Positions 9,395-21,390 of a stretch of DNA of 45,245 nt are shown here, one piece after another. Source of the stretch: Magnaporthiopsis rhizophila (Eukaryota; Ascomycota; Sordariomycetes; Magnaporthales; Magnaporthaceae); NCBI GenBank assembly GCA_003049465.1, contig PYSS01000190.1, positions 1 through 45,245 of the forward strand, written 5' to 3'. The position numbers and the translations under genes are program-made. Under the pieces are notes generated by a model that saw only the letters and a program-made list of their open reading frames with translations, did not search any database and was not told the origin of the DNA. Numbering within the stretch: the first letter of the stretch is position 1; each line of letters starts with the position of its first letter.

Positions 9395-12300
9395 TCACGA
9401 ATTCAGCGTCTTGATCATCATCTTGGCCTTTCTCTTGTCCGTCACGAGAAGGCCACGGCTGGTGAAGACGCTGAGAATCGTCTCCACCACCTTCTGGAAG
9501 CTAGTGGCAGCTCCCTCTTCTTGCGTGAAACGGACGATGCTCAGGTGGTTTCGCTTGCCGTGCTCGATCACCGTGATAAACTCGCAAGCGAAAGACACCT
9601 CCTTGAGCTGCAAGTGGTTCTTGGCGCCGACCCGAGCAAAGACGATGTTCCGCTGTTTATCAACCTCGACGTCTCGGATGCCAAACCTGCGCCAGTCTCG
9701 CAGCATGATGGCAACATCTTGACGCGCACGCCGTCGGGGCATCGTCAAGCAGATCGTCCGTGTCGCTGGTTTGACCTTGAAGAGGCGTGCAAGCCAACTC
9801 TGCTGCGGCTTGATCTGACGCCCACCCGGCTCCTGTTCCTCCAGATCGAGCGCATCCAAGCGGCTCGACCTACGTGACTCCCGGCCTGATGGAAGTCGCT
9901 CTGAGCTCACGGCATCCTCGTATCCGGGACCTGCAACACGTCAGTGTGTGAGACACGCCAGGCGACGAGACGGAAAAACAACAAGGCAAAGTTATGCAAG
10001 TAGTATACCACTCACCAACAAGCGACATTCGTGGCTGGCTCTTGCTGCTCTTCCAGAACGTGGACAAAAAGCTTCTCTTCTTCGATGCATAATCCTGTGA
10101 CGGCGGAGGCGGCATGGCTCGTGTTGACGTCGAGTCTGTTCGATTCGACTGTGTCGCGCAAGAATCCATGCGCTGTGGGATGCTGTCACTCCTGGTAGCT
10201 GCCACGGCATCGGCCCCGGCCTCCTTGGATTCTTGGGAATCTCTTGAAAGCCTCTTGAGCCAGGTTGCGGTTTTCTTCCTCATGGCAAAGGTAGACACGC
10301 TACCCTGGGACGCCGTCTTGGTTAGCTCAGGCCGAGTCTTTTCCGAAACCGCGGCTGACGCTTGCCGTCGCGTCTCCACGACGGATGGGGCAGGCTCCGG
10401 GAGCGGTCTCTCCTGCGGACGTATGGCAGAGGACTTCTTGCGAATTTTGAGAGGCTGGGGCACTGCTGCCGCCGTTTCCACCGCCGAAGCGGCCAGCTTG
10501 GCGGATGGAGAATGGACAACACGGATCGTCTGCTCGGCCTTCGACAGGTAGTTCAGCGCCCTGTTCTCGTGATCGTGCGAAGAGACTCGGGCGGGGGATC
10601 TAGCAGGCGCAGAGACGATGCGGGGCTTGTTGGGGTCGTCATTTTCGTTGATTGCGGGCAAGTGTCCCATCCCTCTGCCGCCATATGGCCCGTGAACTGG
10701 TGCAGAGACGACCCGCCGCTCCGCAGGACCTGGCTTGATACCGGCCTGGCCTGACCTGTGAGAGGAGGAAAACGGGGCCTGTTCCGCATGCGAGGCGCGG
10801 TCGACCCGCTGAGGACCTGCTGGAGCGAACCTGTCGCGGAAGGCCGCCGCAGGGACATTTTTGTGCCCCGATGAGGGAGGCGTTGGAGGCAGCGGTCGTG
10901 AATCCCAAGGGTGCAGAGATGCACGAGGAACCGGAGGAGTAGCCGAAGGTGTTGTCGGGCTCGGGGTTGCAGGCGGGCCAAGGCTCAGAGAGAAAGGAGA
11001 GCCCTCTCTCGATCTCGCATCGAACGGTGTCTCCGAAAGCAGAGAACTGTTAAAGGCCTCGTCGCAGTCCTTGGCGATGCTGCTGCTGAAGTGTCTGAGC
11101 TCCTGTGTCAGGAGGGCGGTTCCATCCTGCTCATTAACCGGGCTGACCTCTATCTTCACCGAGGCGCTCGTAGCACAGCTCTCTCGAGAAGGCCTGTAGT
11201 GGCTCGATGGCGAGGTGATATCACGGTCGTAGGTCGATTCATCCCCCGCGATGCTCGCCGGTGCCTTGATGTCCTGCGACCGTACGCTCCGCCGACGGCT
11301 GTTCCTGACGCCCGAGAAGTCCATAGCTCTCTTGTAGCGTGGAGCCGCACGTGCACGCGGCTGCATCTGTCTGCTGCTGGGGGCAGAGCTCACGGTGGTG
11401 CCGGTAGTCAGACGCCGGCCTCCAAGCTCGGATTTCCGAGCACGGAGGTGGCTCCCGCTAGAGCTCGCACTACGGGCTCTCCGCAAGGCTGTCGAGCCCA
11501 GCGATACAGATCTCTGAACGGACCCTGTGGCGTCGCGATGTATCACAATCTTTGCATGGGTGGCTTTTGGATGCGACTTGATCGAGGCCCTGTATGGATC
11601 GTAGCTTCGGACGGTTCCAAGATCTGGGCCGGTCGTATCGTTCTCGGGGACGGTGGAGATGACGGTGAACTTGGAGATACTCCGGCCAGTCCCGTTGGCC
11701 TTGTTAGTGAGGAACTGGCGAGTCGAAACACGGGTGGACCACTGTGGAGGGCGGAGGTGGTGGTAGTCGCTCTCCGAGTGCGTCAAGCTGGGTTTGTAGT
11801 CCTCGAGCTGTCTCTCCCTGTAGCTGTGCAGAAGCCAGTAGAACAGCTTTTGGTCGTTTTTGCTGCAGTATCACAGCAGTCAGTTCTTGCTCCCAAAAGC
11901 AGTCAGCAGTAAAGGGTGTAGAGGAGAAACCACACACCCTTCACTGATGAGCTTGTTGATCAGCTCATCTTCGGAAAATGTGTGCCACACGGATTGCAGC
12001 GGCCGAAGAATCTGCGGATCGATGCTGCAGAGGTCCAGAGGCTTGACATCCAGGTTGAGCCTAGGGTCTGGGTTGTCTTCACAATTGCTGAGCTCGTCAA
12101 GATAGCCATACTTCCAGGTGAGAGGGTGTTCCCACATCTCAGCCATGGAAATGCGGACCGAGGGGTTGACTTGGAGTATGCGGTGAATGAGGTCCTTGGC
12201 CCCGGGGCTGAACCAGTTTGGCATTTCGTAGATCCCCTTCTTAGCCTTGGAAAGCATGACACGGACGTCGTCGTGGTCAAAGGGAAGGCGCGCGGCCATC

Positions 12301-13341
12301 ATGACAAATAAGATGACTCCCATGCTCCAGATGTCTGACTTCTCGCCGCGATAGGCTTTCGCGGACAGCAGCTCAGGGGCGGCGTAATGAGGGCTTCCGC
12401 AAGACGTCCACAAAGGCACCCTAGGCCCTTGATGAAGAGCGGCCATGCCAAAGTCGGCGATCTTGATGGTCCCGTCCGCCTTGAGCAAGATGTTCTCGGG
12501 CTTGAGATCCCGATGGCAGATGCCGAACGAGTGACAATACTGGACGGCGCTCATAATCTGTCGGAAGATAAACATGGCCTGTTCTTCCGACAGCGGCCCG
12601 TTGCGCGATATGTACGTGAATAGGTCGCCTTTTTCGACATACTCCAGGATCAAATAGCTAAGTTGGACACGTCAGCATGTTGAGCGGGCAGACATTTGGC
12701 ATTTGGAATAGATGGGAGCTGTCGGTTGTGGGAGAGCCGACAAACATTTCATTCCTGTTTTCCCAAATGTCGTATAGCTTGACGATATTGGGGTGGTCGA
12801 TCAGTTTCAAGATGGCCACCTCGCGCTCGATCGTGAGAGGCATCCGACGGATGCCGTTGATGTCTTCGGGCATGGCACTGTCTATCTCGTCCAGCTTGGC
12901 CAGACTGCCCGCCTGGGTGAGCTGGCAAACGCTCTTGGCGACAATTTTGACGGCGACATTTTGCAAGGTGAGGTGGTGACGAGCAAGTCTCACGCGGGCC
13001 GAAGAGCCTTTGCCGAGAGTCTTTCCCAGCTGCCAGGGCCCGACGTGGGTTTTGGGCTTGCGGAAGCCGCTCGAGGTGGTTGACGCGTTGGACGCAGCCG
13101 AGACCTGCGAGGTTCGCTTCGAGTCCGCCGTGGAGCGAGAGTCCTTGGATATAGCCGACAAGCGTGGGTTTGGAGGAGCAGCAGGAGCAGCAGCGCTCGC
13201 GGGTGCCTTGACGTGGCGATAGCGACTCCGCGAGGGATCAACATTTTCCGAGCCGCGGCTGGCGGGCATACTGGGCGGAATTACGTTGTTTGAGCGATCC
13301 TTGAGAGGCGGCCGCTCGCCGGGCCGCGTGTGGTTGCCCAT
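9395..13341 (-). CDS. GIN4: Gin4/Hsl1/Kcc4-family (Nim1/Cdr2-like) protein kinase
   Basis: Serine/threonine kinase of the group that links septins and cell shape to mitotic entry by restraining Wee1. Four exons (12746-13341, 11938-12657, 10016-11862, 9395-9930) encode 1232 residues. The kinase domain spans about residues 101-380: glycine loop LGKGSSARV, Lys132 in VAVKIVAK, HRDLKPEN with HRD at 247-249, DFG at 267-269 and APE near 292-294. Just after it comes the family motif ending KNDQKLFYWLL, rebuilt exactly across intron 2. About 650 residues of Ser/Pro/Arg-rich, probably disordered sequence follow. The last 110 or so residues form a KA1-like membrane-binding domain, including FACEFITVIEHGKRNHLSIV. 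Introns of 75-88 nt with good branch points preserve the frame. It is divergent from Smc5 across about 1.46 kb. Filamentous fungi usually have one member, so HSL1 is an equally fair name. Confidence 0.93.
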
Positions 13342-14801
13342 CTTACCTCATGCTGGAGTTGGGCCCGGCTGGTGGTCGTTGGAGTTGGTGATGGCTCGAA
13401 TTGCGAAGGCTGGGTTGGCAAGGTGGCGGGTTGAGGATGCGAAGAATGGAGAAGGGGAAAGAATTGCTGGTGGTGCTGGGCAACGAGACGTGCAGGTTTG
13501 ATGATTGGCTGGGAGCCACCGAGCACACCGCGCCTTCCCAAAGATATTTGAATCCAACGCCCTTCATCGGCTGGCCGCTGGAATCCGGCGGTGGGGCGGG
13601 CGGAAATTAGGGCACCAGATGCCGGCACTTTTCCATCAATGATGCGTGTGCTAAGAATCGCCGGGCTAGCTTTCATGCTGCACTGTTCGTATCTTTTGTT
13701 TGGATATTCTGGTTTGGCCGGCTTTCCTACTCGCTGAATTTATCCGCGTGTGTCTGGATACCTATCGGCGTATAGCAGCAAGCTATATGAAGGCAGCAAA
13801 GAGGAAGAGGTCGTCGGATCGAACATCATTCCGCTCCCTTGATACGCCTGGACACACCTGACCGGGCCAGAGATAATTCATTCCTAGGAGAGGATGCGAA
13901 CAAGAGCGTCTAGACGCTGACTAACCAATAGCTATATATAGCTAGTAGGTTGCCACCAAGATATCCAGAGGGTTTGGTGATAATTGCGACTATAAGGATG
14001 GAAACCTGTGCCCGTCTAGGCCGGTGATGACTGGTCCGCCGAGGTCTGGACACGGAAAAATAAAAGGTTGGACAATAACAGGAGGGTCCGCAGGCAGGGA
14101 AGGGGAGAGGACATGTGAGAAACATGCAGCAAGGAGCTGTATATCCATTGTCAGGAATGGGGATGCGGGCAGAGGTGAGACATTCCGAGACAGAACGGGT
14201 TCTTTCTGCACAAGCAATCAGGCAAGGTCCAGGAATTTGGATATGACACTGCAGGCCTCAAACCTCCACACGGCGAGACTCTCCCTTTTGGACGGCATGT
14301 GTAGGTGGTGGAGATTCAGGGGTGCATTCCGCGGACAGCTGTACAGCCATGCAACTCCATTCTTTGATAATGCCATGGCGGGAGGAATACTTTTCCAAGA
14401 CATTTCTTGGTCTATCCTCATGGGAAGCCAATGTGCTCAAGGCGAATAAGTCAAGGTATCGCGTTGCTGGCAGCCCAGGGTTGTTTGTGGAAGATAGCTA
14501 CAAATGTACAAGTCTGGGGATGTCTTGGCTAAGGGAGGAAGTGACGTTGAATGCGGCTCCTTCCAATGGGCCCTGTCAACCCCACAGTGGGGCATCGCAG
14601 GGCCGCAAGGAACCCTTGCAAGACACCCCACCAAGAGGCAATTAATCTAGACGCGTTGCCCGCGCGTCTTCCATGGGCGAGACTTCTGGAAAGCCTTGGC
14701 CCTTTTGACGACGGTGCAGCCACAGCCAGTTCGCGACAGCCTTCAACATTCCGCGCCCGCCCGGAATTACCACCTCACGCAGTCGGAGCGCTGCCGTGAC
14801 C
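13342..14801. other. Divergent promoter region between Gin4-like kinase and SMC5
   Basis: About 1.46 kb shared upstream region of two divergently transcribed genes. It should hold both promoters and leaders. The open frames within it (for example around 14024-14449) show no protein family and no coding-like composition that I can recognise. I could not assign cell-cycle boxes with confidence. Confidence 0.6.
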
Positions 14802-14963
14802 ATGCCTCCATCGAGGAGGCGATCACGATCGGTCGTCGACGACGACGGCAACGTTGGCGGCTCGGTGCGCAAACGCCAGCGCCGTCGGGAGACCGAGATA
14901 AAACCAGATTCGGATGATGACGAGGACCAGTTCCACTCGTTCGCGCAGGACGATGACGACGAT

Positions 14964-14994
<31 letters not shown>

Positions 14995-17900
14995 AGAGCG
15001 GTGCACCGTCCCAGAGAGCCAGCGCGATCGTTGCCGCCGCCCAGAACGAATACCAGCCGGGCGCGATACTGCGAGTCACCGTTGGCAACTTCGTTACCTA
15101 CGAACACGCCGAGTTCTACCCCGGGCCCAACTTGAATATGGTCATCGGCCCGAACGGCACGGGAAAGAGCTCCTTGGTGTGCGCCATCTGCCTCGGCCTG
15201 GGGTACCATTCCAACGTCCTTGGACGCGCAACCTCGTATGGCGAGTTCGTCAAGCACGGGAAAGATAGGGCCACTATCGAGATAGAACTGCAGAAGAGGT
15301 CGGAGGACATGAGAAATCCCGTTATTCATCTCCGAATAAATCGCGAAGACAACAGCCGACAGTTCAAGCTCAACGGCCGGTTGTCGGCCCTGAAGGATAT
15401 CCAGAAATTGATGTCCAAATTCCGCATCCAGATCGATAACCTCTGCCAGTTCCTGCCACAGGACAAGGTTGCCGAATTTGCCGGTCTAAGCCCCATCGAG
15501 CTGCTCGGGAAGACGCTCCAAGCTGCGGCGCCAGAGATCATGATGCGGCAACAGGAAGAGCTCAAGGATATGTATTTTAAACAAAAGGAATATCAACGAC
15601 AAGGAGCAGACGAGACGGAGCGTCTCAGGATCATGGCCACAAAGCAGCAAGGCCTGCAGCCTGACGTCGAAAGGCTGCGGGAGAGGGGTGAGATCGAGAA
15701 GTCCATCAGGGCCTGGGAGAGCGCCTTGATCCTGTGCTCGTACCAAGAGGCCCGCGAGAGACACGGCCAGGCGAAGAACAAGAAAAGGGAGGCCGAGGCC
15801 AAGCTGAAACGGTTTCAGCAGGGTGCCGGCCCAGCGATGCAGGCGGTGAACGCCAAGGAGGAATACGCAAGAGCGGTCCAGGCCTGCATCCCGCCGTTAA
15901 AGAGGAAGGTGGCAGATGGGCAGAGGATTGCCAAACAGCTGGCGGGCAACATCTTCAATCTGGACGAGCAGATGAAAGATGTCAACAATCGACGTCAAGC
16001 CTTGCGGAACGGCATCCAGAGGAAGAAGACGGATATTGGCGTCCACAAGGCCAAGATTGCCGAGCTGCAGAGGGAGATGAACAAGAAGGTGCCGACATTT
16101 AACGCCGCCGACTGGAACACGCGGATCCGAGAGAGAGAACATCAATGGAGAGAAAGCGATGGCGAAGCCCAGAGGCTCGCTGTCGAGGTGGGAGAAGTGA
16201 GGACGGCCGGCAAGGCAAAGTCTACGAGGAGGAAACAGGTGCAGGAGCAGATACAAACCCTCGATACCAGGGAAGGACAGGAGCTCAGCCGTCTCGAGCA
16301 CCAGTTCCCCGACGTCGCGGCCGGCTACAAGTGGCTGATGGAGCACAAGGACACTTTTCAAAAAGAGGTCTTTGCCCCACCAGCGCTCAGCTGCAACATC
16401 AAGGACCAGGCGTACTCGGACCTGGTGCAGAGCCTGCTGCAGAACGACGATTACCTGTGCTTTGTCACGCAGTGCAAGGAGGACCATACGAAGCTGAGTG
16501 ACCAGTTCTACAGGACAATGGGTCTCTCGGTGAGCATCCGGACATGCGCGTCCCCGCTGGATAGCTTCCGATCTCCCATGTCGTCCAACGACATCAGACG
16601 CCTGGGCCTGGATGGATTCGCCATCGAATATCTGGATGGACCCGAGCCCGTGCTCGCCATGCTCTGCGCCGACAAGGGGCTGCACAAGTTCGGAGTCGGA
16701 AGGAGAGACGTCAGCGAGCAGCAGTACGACCGGCTGATCCAGACCGAGAGCATCGGCAGCTTCGCCGCGGGGAGCGTCTCTTACAAAACCACGCGGCGAG
16801 CTGAGTATGGCCCACAGGCCGTCTCGACGACGACCAGCCAAATCAGGCAAGGCATGTTCTGGACCAACCGGCCTGTTGACTCGGTCGAGAAGAACCGACT
16901 GCAACAGGAGCTCGAAGAGATCAAGGAAGACATCAGAACATTATCCGAGAAATTGAACAGGCTTGAGCTTGAGATTGCGGCAGCCGAAGAGAGCAAGAAG
17001 GCGTCCGACAATGAGATTGTAAGATCTGCCCTGTTTTTGGCCCTTAGCCGCCGGCCTTCTCACCTTGATGCAAAGCTAACGGCAATGCGTACCAGAAAAC
17101 GCTGAGAGAGGCGAAGAGCGTGCAGCAGTCCGAGTTCAATAAGTGGAAGGCAATACCTAAACACATCGAGGACGAACAGGCGAAGGAGGCACAGAAGAGG
17201 CGGGAGCTCGCAGACGTCCAGACCAAAATAGACGGGTTCAGCGACCAGCTTGACGACGTGGCAGTCAAACTGGCCGAGGCCGTGCTGGAGCTCAAGAACC
17301 ACGTGTCCCAGATGGAGGAGGCGTACGAAGAGCTCCTCCAGGCACAGCTTCGGGCGCTCGAGGCCGAGTCGGAGGTGGCGGCGCTCCGAGAGAAGAATTG
17401 TGAGGTGCACCAGCTGCTGGAGGAGGGCAAGCGAGTGATAGCGGAGTTCGCGGCGCAGCAGCAGCAGCTCAAGGAGGAGGCGCACGTGCTGCAGCGCCAG
17501 GTGGCGGATGCGGTCCAGGGGCTGGGCGTCGAGGAGCGGGCGCAGCTCGAGGAGCTGTACCACGGAAAGACGGCCGAGCAGGTGAGCGACGAGCTCGAGG
17601 CGCAGCGGTCGCGGCTCGAGTTTGTGCACGCCGCCAACCCCGAGGTGATGCGCGAGTTTGAGCGGCGGGCGCACGAGATGGAGAAGCTGCAGGAGCGCAT
17701 GGCGCAGCGCGAGGAGCAGACGGGCCAGCTGGCGGCCAAGATCGCACGGGTGCGCGGCGAGTGGGAGCCGCGGCTGGACGAGCTCATCGGACGCATCAAC
17801 GACGCCTTCAGCTACAACTTTGAGCAGATCAGCTGCGCGGGCGAGGTCAGCGTGCACAAGGACGAGGAGGACTTTGACCGGTGGGCCATCGAGATCCGGG

Positions 17901-18283
17901 TCAAGTTCCGGCCTGGCGAGGCGCTCCAGATCCTGGATCAGCACCGGCAGTCGGGCGGCGAGCGGTCAGTCAGCACCATCTTCTACCTCATGTCGCTCCA
18001 GTCCATGGCCCAGGCGCCCTTCCGGGTCGTGGACGAGATCAACCAGGGCATGGACCCGCGCAATGAGCGCATGGTGCACGAGCGCATGGTCGACATCGCC
18101 TGCGACGAGCACTCGTCGCAGTACTTCCTCATCACCCCCAAGCTGCTCACCGGCCTGCGCTACCACCCGCGTATGAAGGTGCTCTGCATCGCCTCGGGAC
18201 CTCACGTGCCCGCCGACAACAGGAAGATCGACTTTGGGAACTTTGTCAAGATCAAACGGCAGCTGTTGGCCGCTGCTTCCTAG
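14802..18283 (+). CDS. SMC5: Smc5, ATPase subunit of the Smc5/6 complex
   Basis: Core subunit of the nuclear Smc5/6 complex, which pairs with Smc6 in recombinational repair and chromosome segregation. Exons 14802-17018 and 17096-18283 (77-nt intron, GTAAGA donor, GCTAACG branch point, CCAG acceptor, phase 0) encode 1134 residues, typical for Smc5. The Walker A motif GPNGTGKSS lies near residues 117-125, followed by the Smc5-specific IDNLCQFLPQDKV segment. Long coiled coils flank a hinge around residues 440-620. The C-terminal head has the ABC signature QSGGERSVST near 1023 and Walker B with the Smc5 hallmark RVVDEINQGMDPRNER near 1045. The first 85 residues are disordered, with a basic stretch and a run of 12 Asp (50-61) encoded by GAC/GAT repeats. 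The start is the ATG at 14802 because nothing conserved lies upstream of it. Confidence 0.97.
14950..14985 (+). repeat. GAC/GAT trinucleotide repeat encoding poly-Asp in Smc5
   Basis: Twelve consecutive Asp codons, mostly GAC. It is an in-frame trinucleotide repeat in the disordered N-terminal tail, so length change would not shift the frame and may vary between strains. Exact ends may be off by one or two bases. Confidence 0.85.
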
Positions 18284-19996
18284 GGTAGTTTGGTTTACTC
18301 TACATGATTTGTCCGGGATTTATGGTACGTTGGGGATTTTTACGGTGGAACGGCAGGTCTGGACTGGGTATGGAGGCGATGGGTTAGGGACTTTGTGCAT
18401 GGTTCCCATTTCAGTTTATACCATTTGTTTAGGTAGTCGACATTCGGTCTGGTAGTCGCCTTCTTGTTATCGACGCCTCTCACCTCGAGCACACGAGCTC
18501 AACATCAATATCATCTCTGAGGCATCCGTCCTTCCGGACCTCCATGCCTGTTCCTTCCACCGGGTCACAACATGGGATGCTTAGCAAAATTGAATGTACG
18601 CTCACCACCTGACCTTGCATACCTGAACCCAAACGGATGGTCCACGCTAGACGAAAAAGAATCAGTAAGATCACTGGACGCCGAGCTCCGGTTCTCCTCC
18701 GACAAGACTCATCGGCGTCGACCATTGATAGCCTGCCAACTCGGCCCAGACCCCAGCTAGCGTCGGGCATAGGAGCATCACCCCAAGTCTCTCGCGACAA
18801 GGATGATGATGGATGGCCCAGCATACGCGACGCGCCGGCCGTCTTGCCTCGTCCGTCAGCCCGTGACAAAGAAGCGTGCCACTTTTGACACACCCTCACA
18901 CACACGCTCGCACACACACCGCGCGTGTGCAGAGACGCAGGACGAACAGGGGCCAGCGCGTGCGGCCTTGTATGGGCCACCCGGCGGATGGTTCACGGCC
19001 GCGCACATGTTGGGAATAGCCGCTTCACTTTTGTTGTTTCTGTTTGTCCGACCCCCCGCCTACCCGCCCTGCCCTGCCCACTTTCCGATACTCATCTTAC
19101 TATTGTTTCTTTTCTTGTTTTATATCCTAATCCACAATCATAAGCACGGTCACGATGCGTACAACCTAAGACGGGTCGACATGCCGTGGTGGGTCGTTAC
19201 AAGCATTGATTCGTAGGTAGGCAGCCAGGACCACCAAAGACCGTAGCGTGAGCCGCCGTGAATGACATCAAAACGCCCAACACCCACCCCCCAGCTCGGC
19301 CCTCGGCTCGGAGGAATGGGGAAGAGGGAAAGAGAATTTGTAACGGCACAGAACAGGATTTGAATTTATCCCCGAATCCAGGCTGGAGGTAATCCTCCGG
19401 GGCCAGCCGTCGGCTGAGCGTCTCTCCACAAGTGGCCTGCTCCGAATCGCCACACATGCACACACACAACAACACATCAAAGCCAACCCGTGTGACTCAC
19501 TCGGCCACACACCACCGATGGCGCGTCTGGGTTTACATAATTTCTGGAACTCCGTAAAACTTACCCGAATATGGCAAAACGTCCCGCAATCAGTCTTTCT
19601 TTGGATGGGGGCTGGTTGTCTGGCTTGGCTGGGGTTGTGGGTGGCCCATTACTGCCGTGAATACAGAACAAGTCAGCCACGTCTCCAAAAGGCGCATGGC
19701 GGATCATCAGGGGATAGCGGTCTCGTCCCCATGCGGTTTACCATGCCGATAAACGGGGGCCCTTGGGAAGCCAGTCCCATATGGGTCGTCGGGTCAGCGG
19801 CGAGCGGCGGTGGCCGACCATGTCGTCGTCGTGGCAGCAGAGGAAAACGACGTGTTGGGATGCTAGGAGACAGAAAATGTTTTGTCAGACGACGAGGATA
19901 ACGCGCAAGACAAGACAGTAAGGACGGGAACACGCAGCCAAGAGTAAAACAAGAAGGAAAGAGAAAAAATATGTCACCCGACATCACCAGTCATCA

Positions 19997-20027
<31 letters not shown>

Positions 20028-21390
20028 NAAAAAAAAAAACTTGGGTAGTCAGTCGTAGCGGAACCGTGTTTTGACTCTCTGGAAAAGGTCTTCTCATCTG
20101 CCTTGCTAGATACTTATTTCATAATCAAAAAAGGCGATGGCGCAGGGGGAGGAAGTTTTGTTTTCTTGCCTGTCTGCCTGACTTTGTTATCTGGTCTCGT
20201 CTCGGCAAGAAAATAGAAAAAGGTAGGGAAAGCATATTGTGTCTGTGTGTGTGTGTGCGTCTTGTGTTTGTTCTTCCTGGATTGGGAGTGGTGGGTGGGT
20301 AGGGTGGCAGCAAGTCTCAAGCGACCCGTCCTCTCTTATCTCCCCTTTCTTTTGTTTCGGTCTCGTCAGCTTGTGTTTGAGCGGTAAATTTCATGGTAAA
20401 AGCAAGCAAGTAAGCAAGCAAGCGGATAGAAAATAAACAACGCGCGACTGAGCCAAAGAGTGCTTGCAGGTGTTCAGTATTATCCGGGACCTGCACATGT
20501 GTGTGCCCGTTTTTGTTGTCTCGCGGATGCTTTGGGGGATAGCCGTCGAGCTTGGGGCCGAAAAGTTGGCCAAAAGTGAAAACCCATGGGTCGTCGAGAA
20601 ATCGTCGCGCGCACGCTGCTGGGCGGCTCGCATCGTTCCTCGCTCGTACCCTTTGCGTTATCTCTTCTACCATCTCCTCCTCCCTCCGCTCCCTAGCGTC
20701 CCCGCACATCGCGACCTGTGTGTGTAACATTGGATATGTTCCATCTCCAGACTCCCCTTCCACCTCATCATCCATTCCCTCGCGTGTATGTTCCCTCTCC
20801 GACGACAGGGTCGATGCGGAGACTACTCCGGCTTATTGCCAACAAATGGGCCAAGTGCAAAACGACCAAGGAAATTGATTAGCAAGGCATTCGAGACACC
20901 ACAGGTTGTGCGTGTGCTCGAGAAATCAGACACCAAACACCACTTCTCCCTTCCTTTCCTACTCATCGTACACGAGGACAAGAAAACTGACAAGACATCA
21001 AACCGGCTCCCGCTCTTGACTGTCTGTCGCTTGCCAAACTTCGGAGCGCCCTGATCCCCAGGTTTGCCTGGTATGCTTTGTTTGCGTGTCCCAACACCAA
21101 CGCCGTTCCACTGAGGAAACTCCCCGGCGGATAGTTGCAAGCACAAGTAAAGAAGAAACAGCTGAAAAGCCGTTTTTGCCGCCCCCTTTTGGACCTCTGA
21201 CGACTTTCGCAGTAAGCCCTCGTCGAAAGTCTGCCGAGGCTGTGGTATCAAAAAGCACCAGCGCCCCAAAGCTCCGTCTCCGCGAAACACCGCTGGATAT
21301 GACGTTAGGGAATAATAAAAAAAAGGGAACGATATACTATCACAGTAAAATGCATTACTTGCGCAATAGCAGAGACAACGTCAAAGCCCC
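18284..21390. other. 3.1-kb region between convergent SMC5 and Pcl cyclin, no supported gene
   Basis: Two genes end into this stretch, so it holds both 3' UTRs, yet it is unusually long for converging fungal genes. Simple sequence is frequent: CA repeats near 18896-18920, an A run with one undetermined base at 20000-20039, a TG repeat near 20236-20260 and AGCA/GCAA repeats near 20400-20422. No open frame resembles a known protein, and I see no tRNA or 5S rRNA. An unrecognised small gene or noncoding RNA cannot be excluded. Confidence 0.55.
20000..20039. repeat. Poly(A) homopolymer with one undetermined base
   Basis: About 39 A with an N at 20028. The N inside the homopolymer suggests that the assembler could not resolve the run, so the true length is uncertain. 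Confidence 0.9.

Noticed and set aside
15897..16904. 335-residue minus-strand frame inside SMC5
   Set aside because: Shadow of the coiled-coil and hinge coding sequence; no domain and no separate promoter context.
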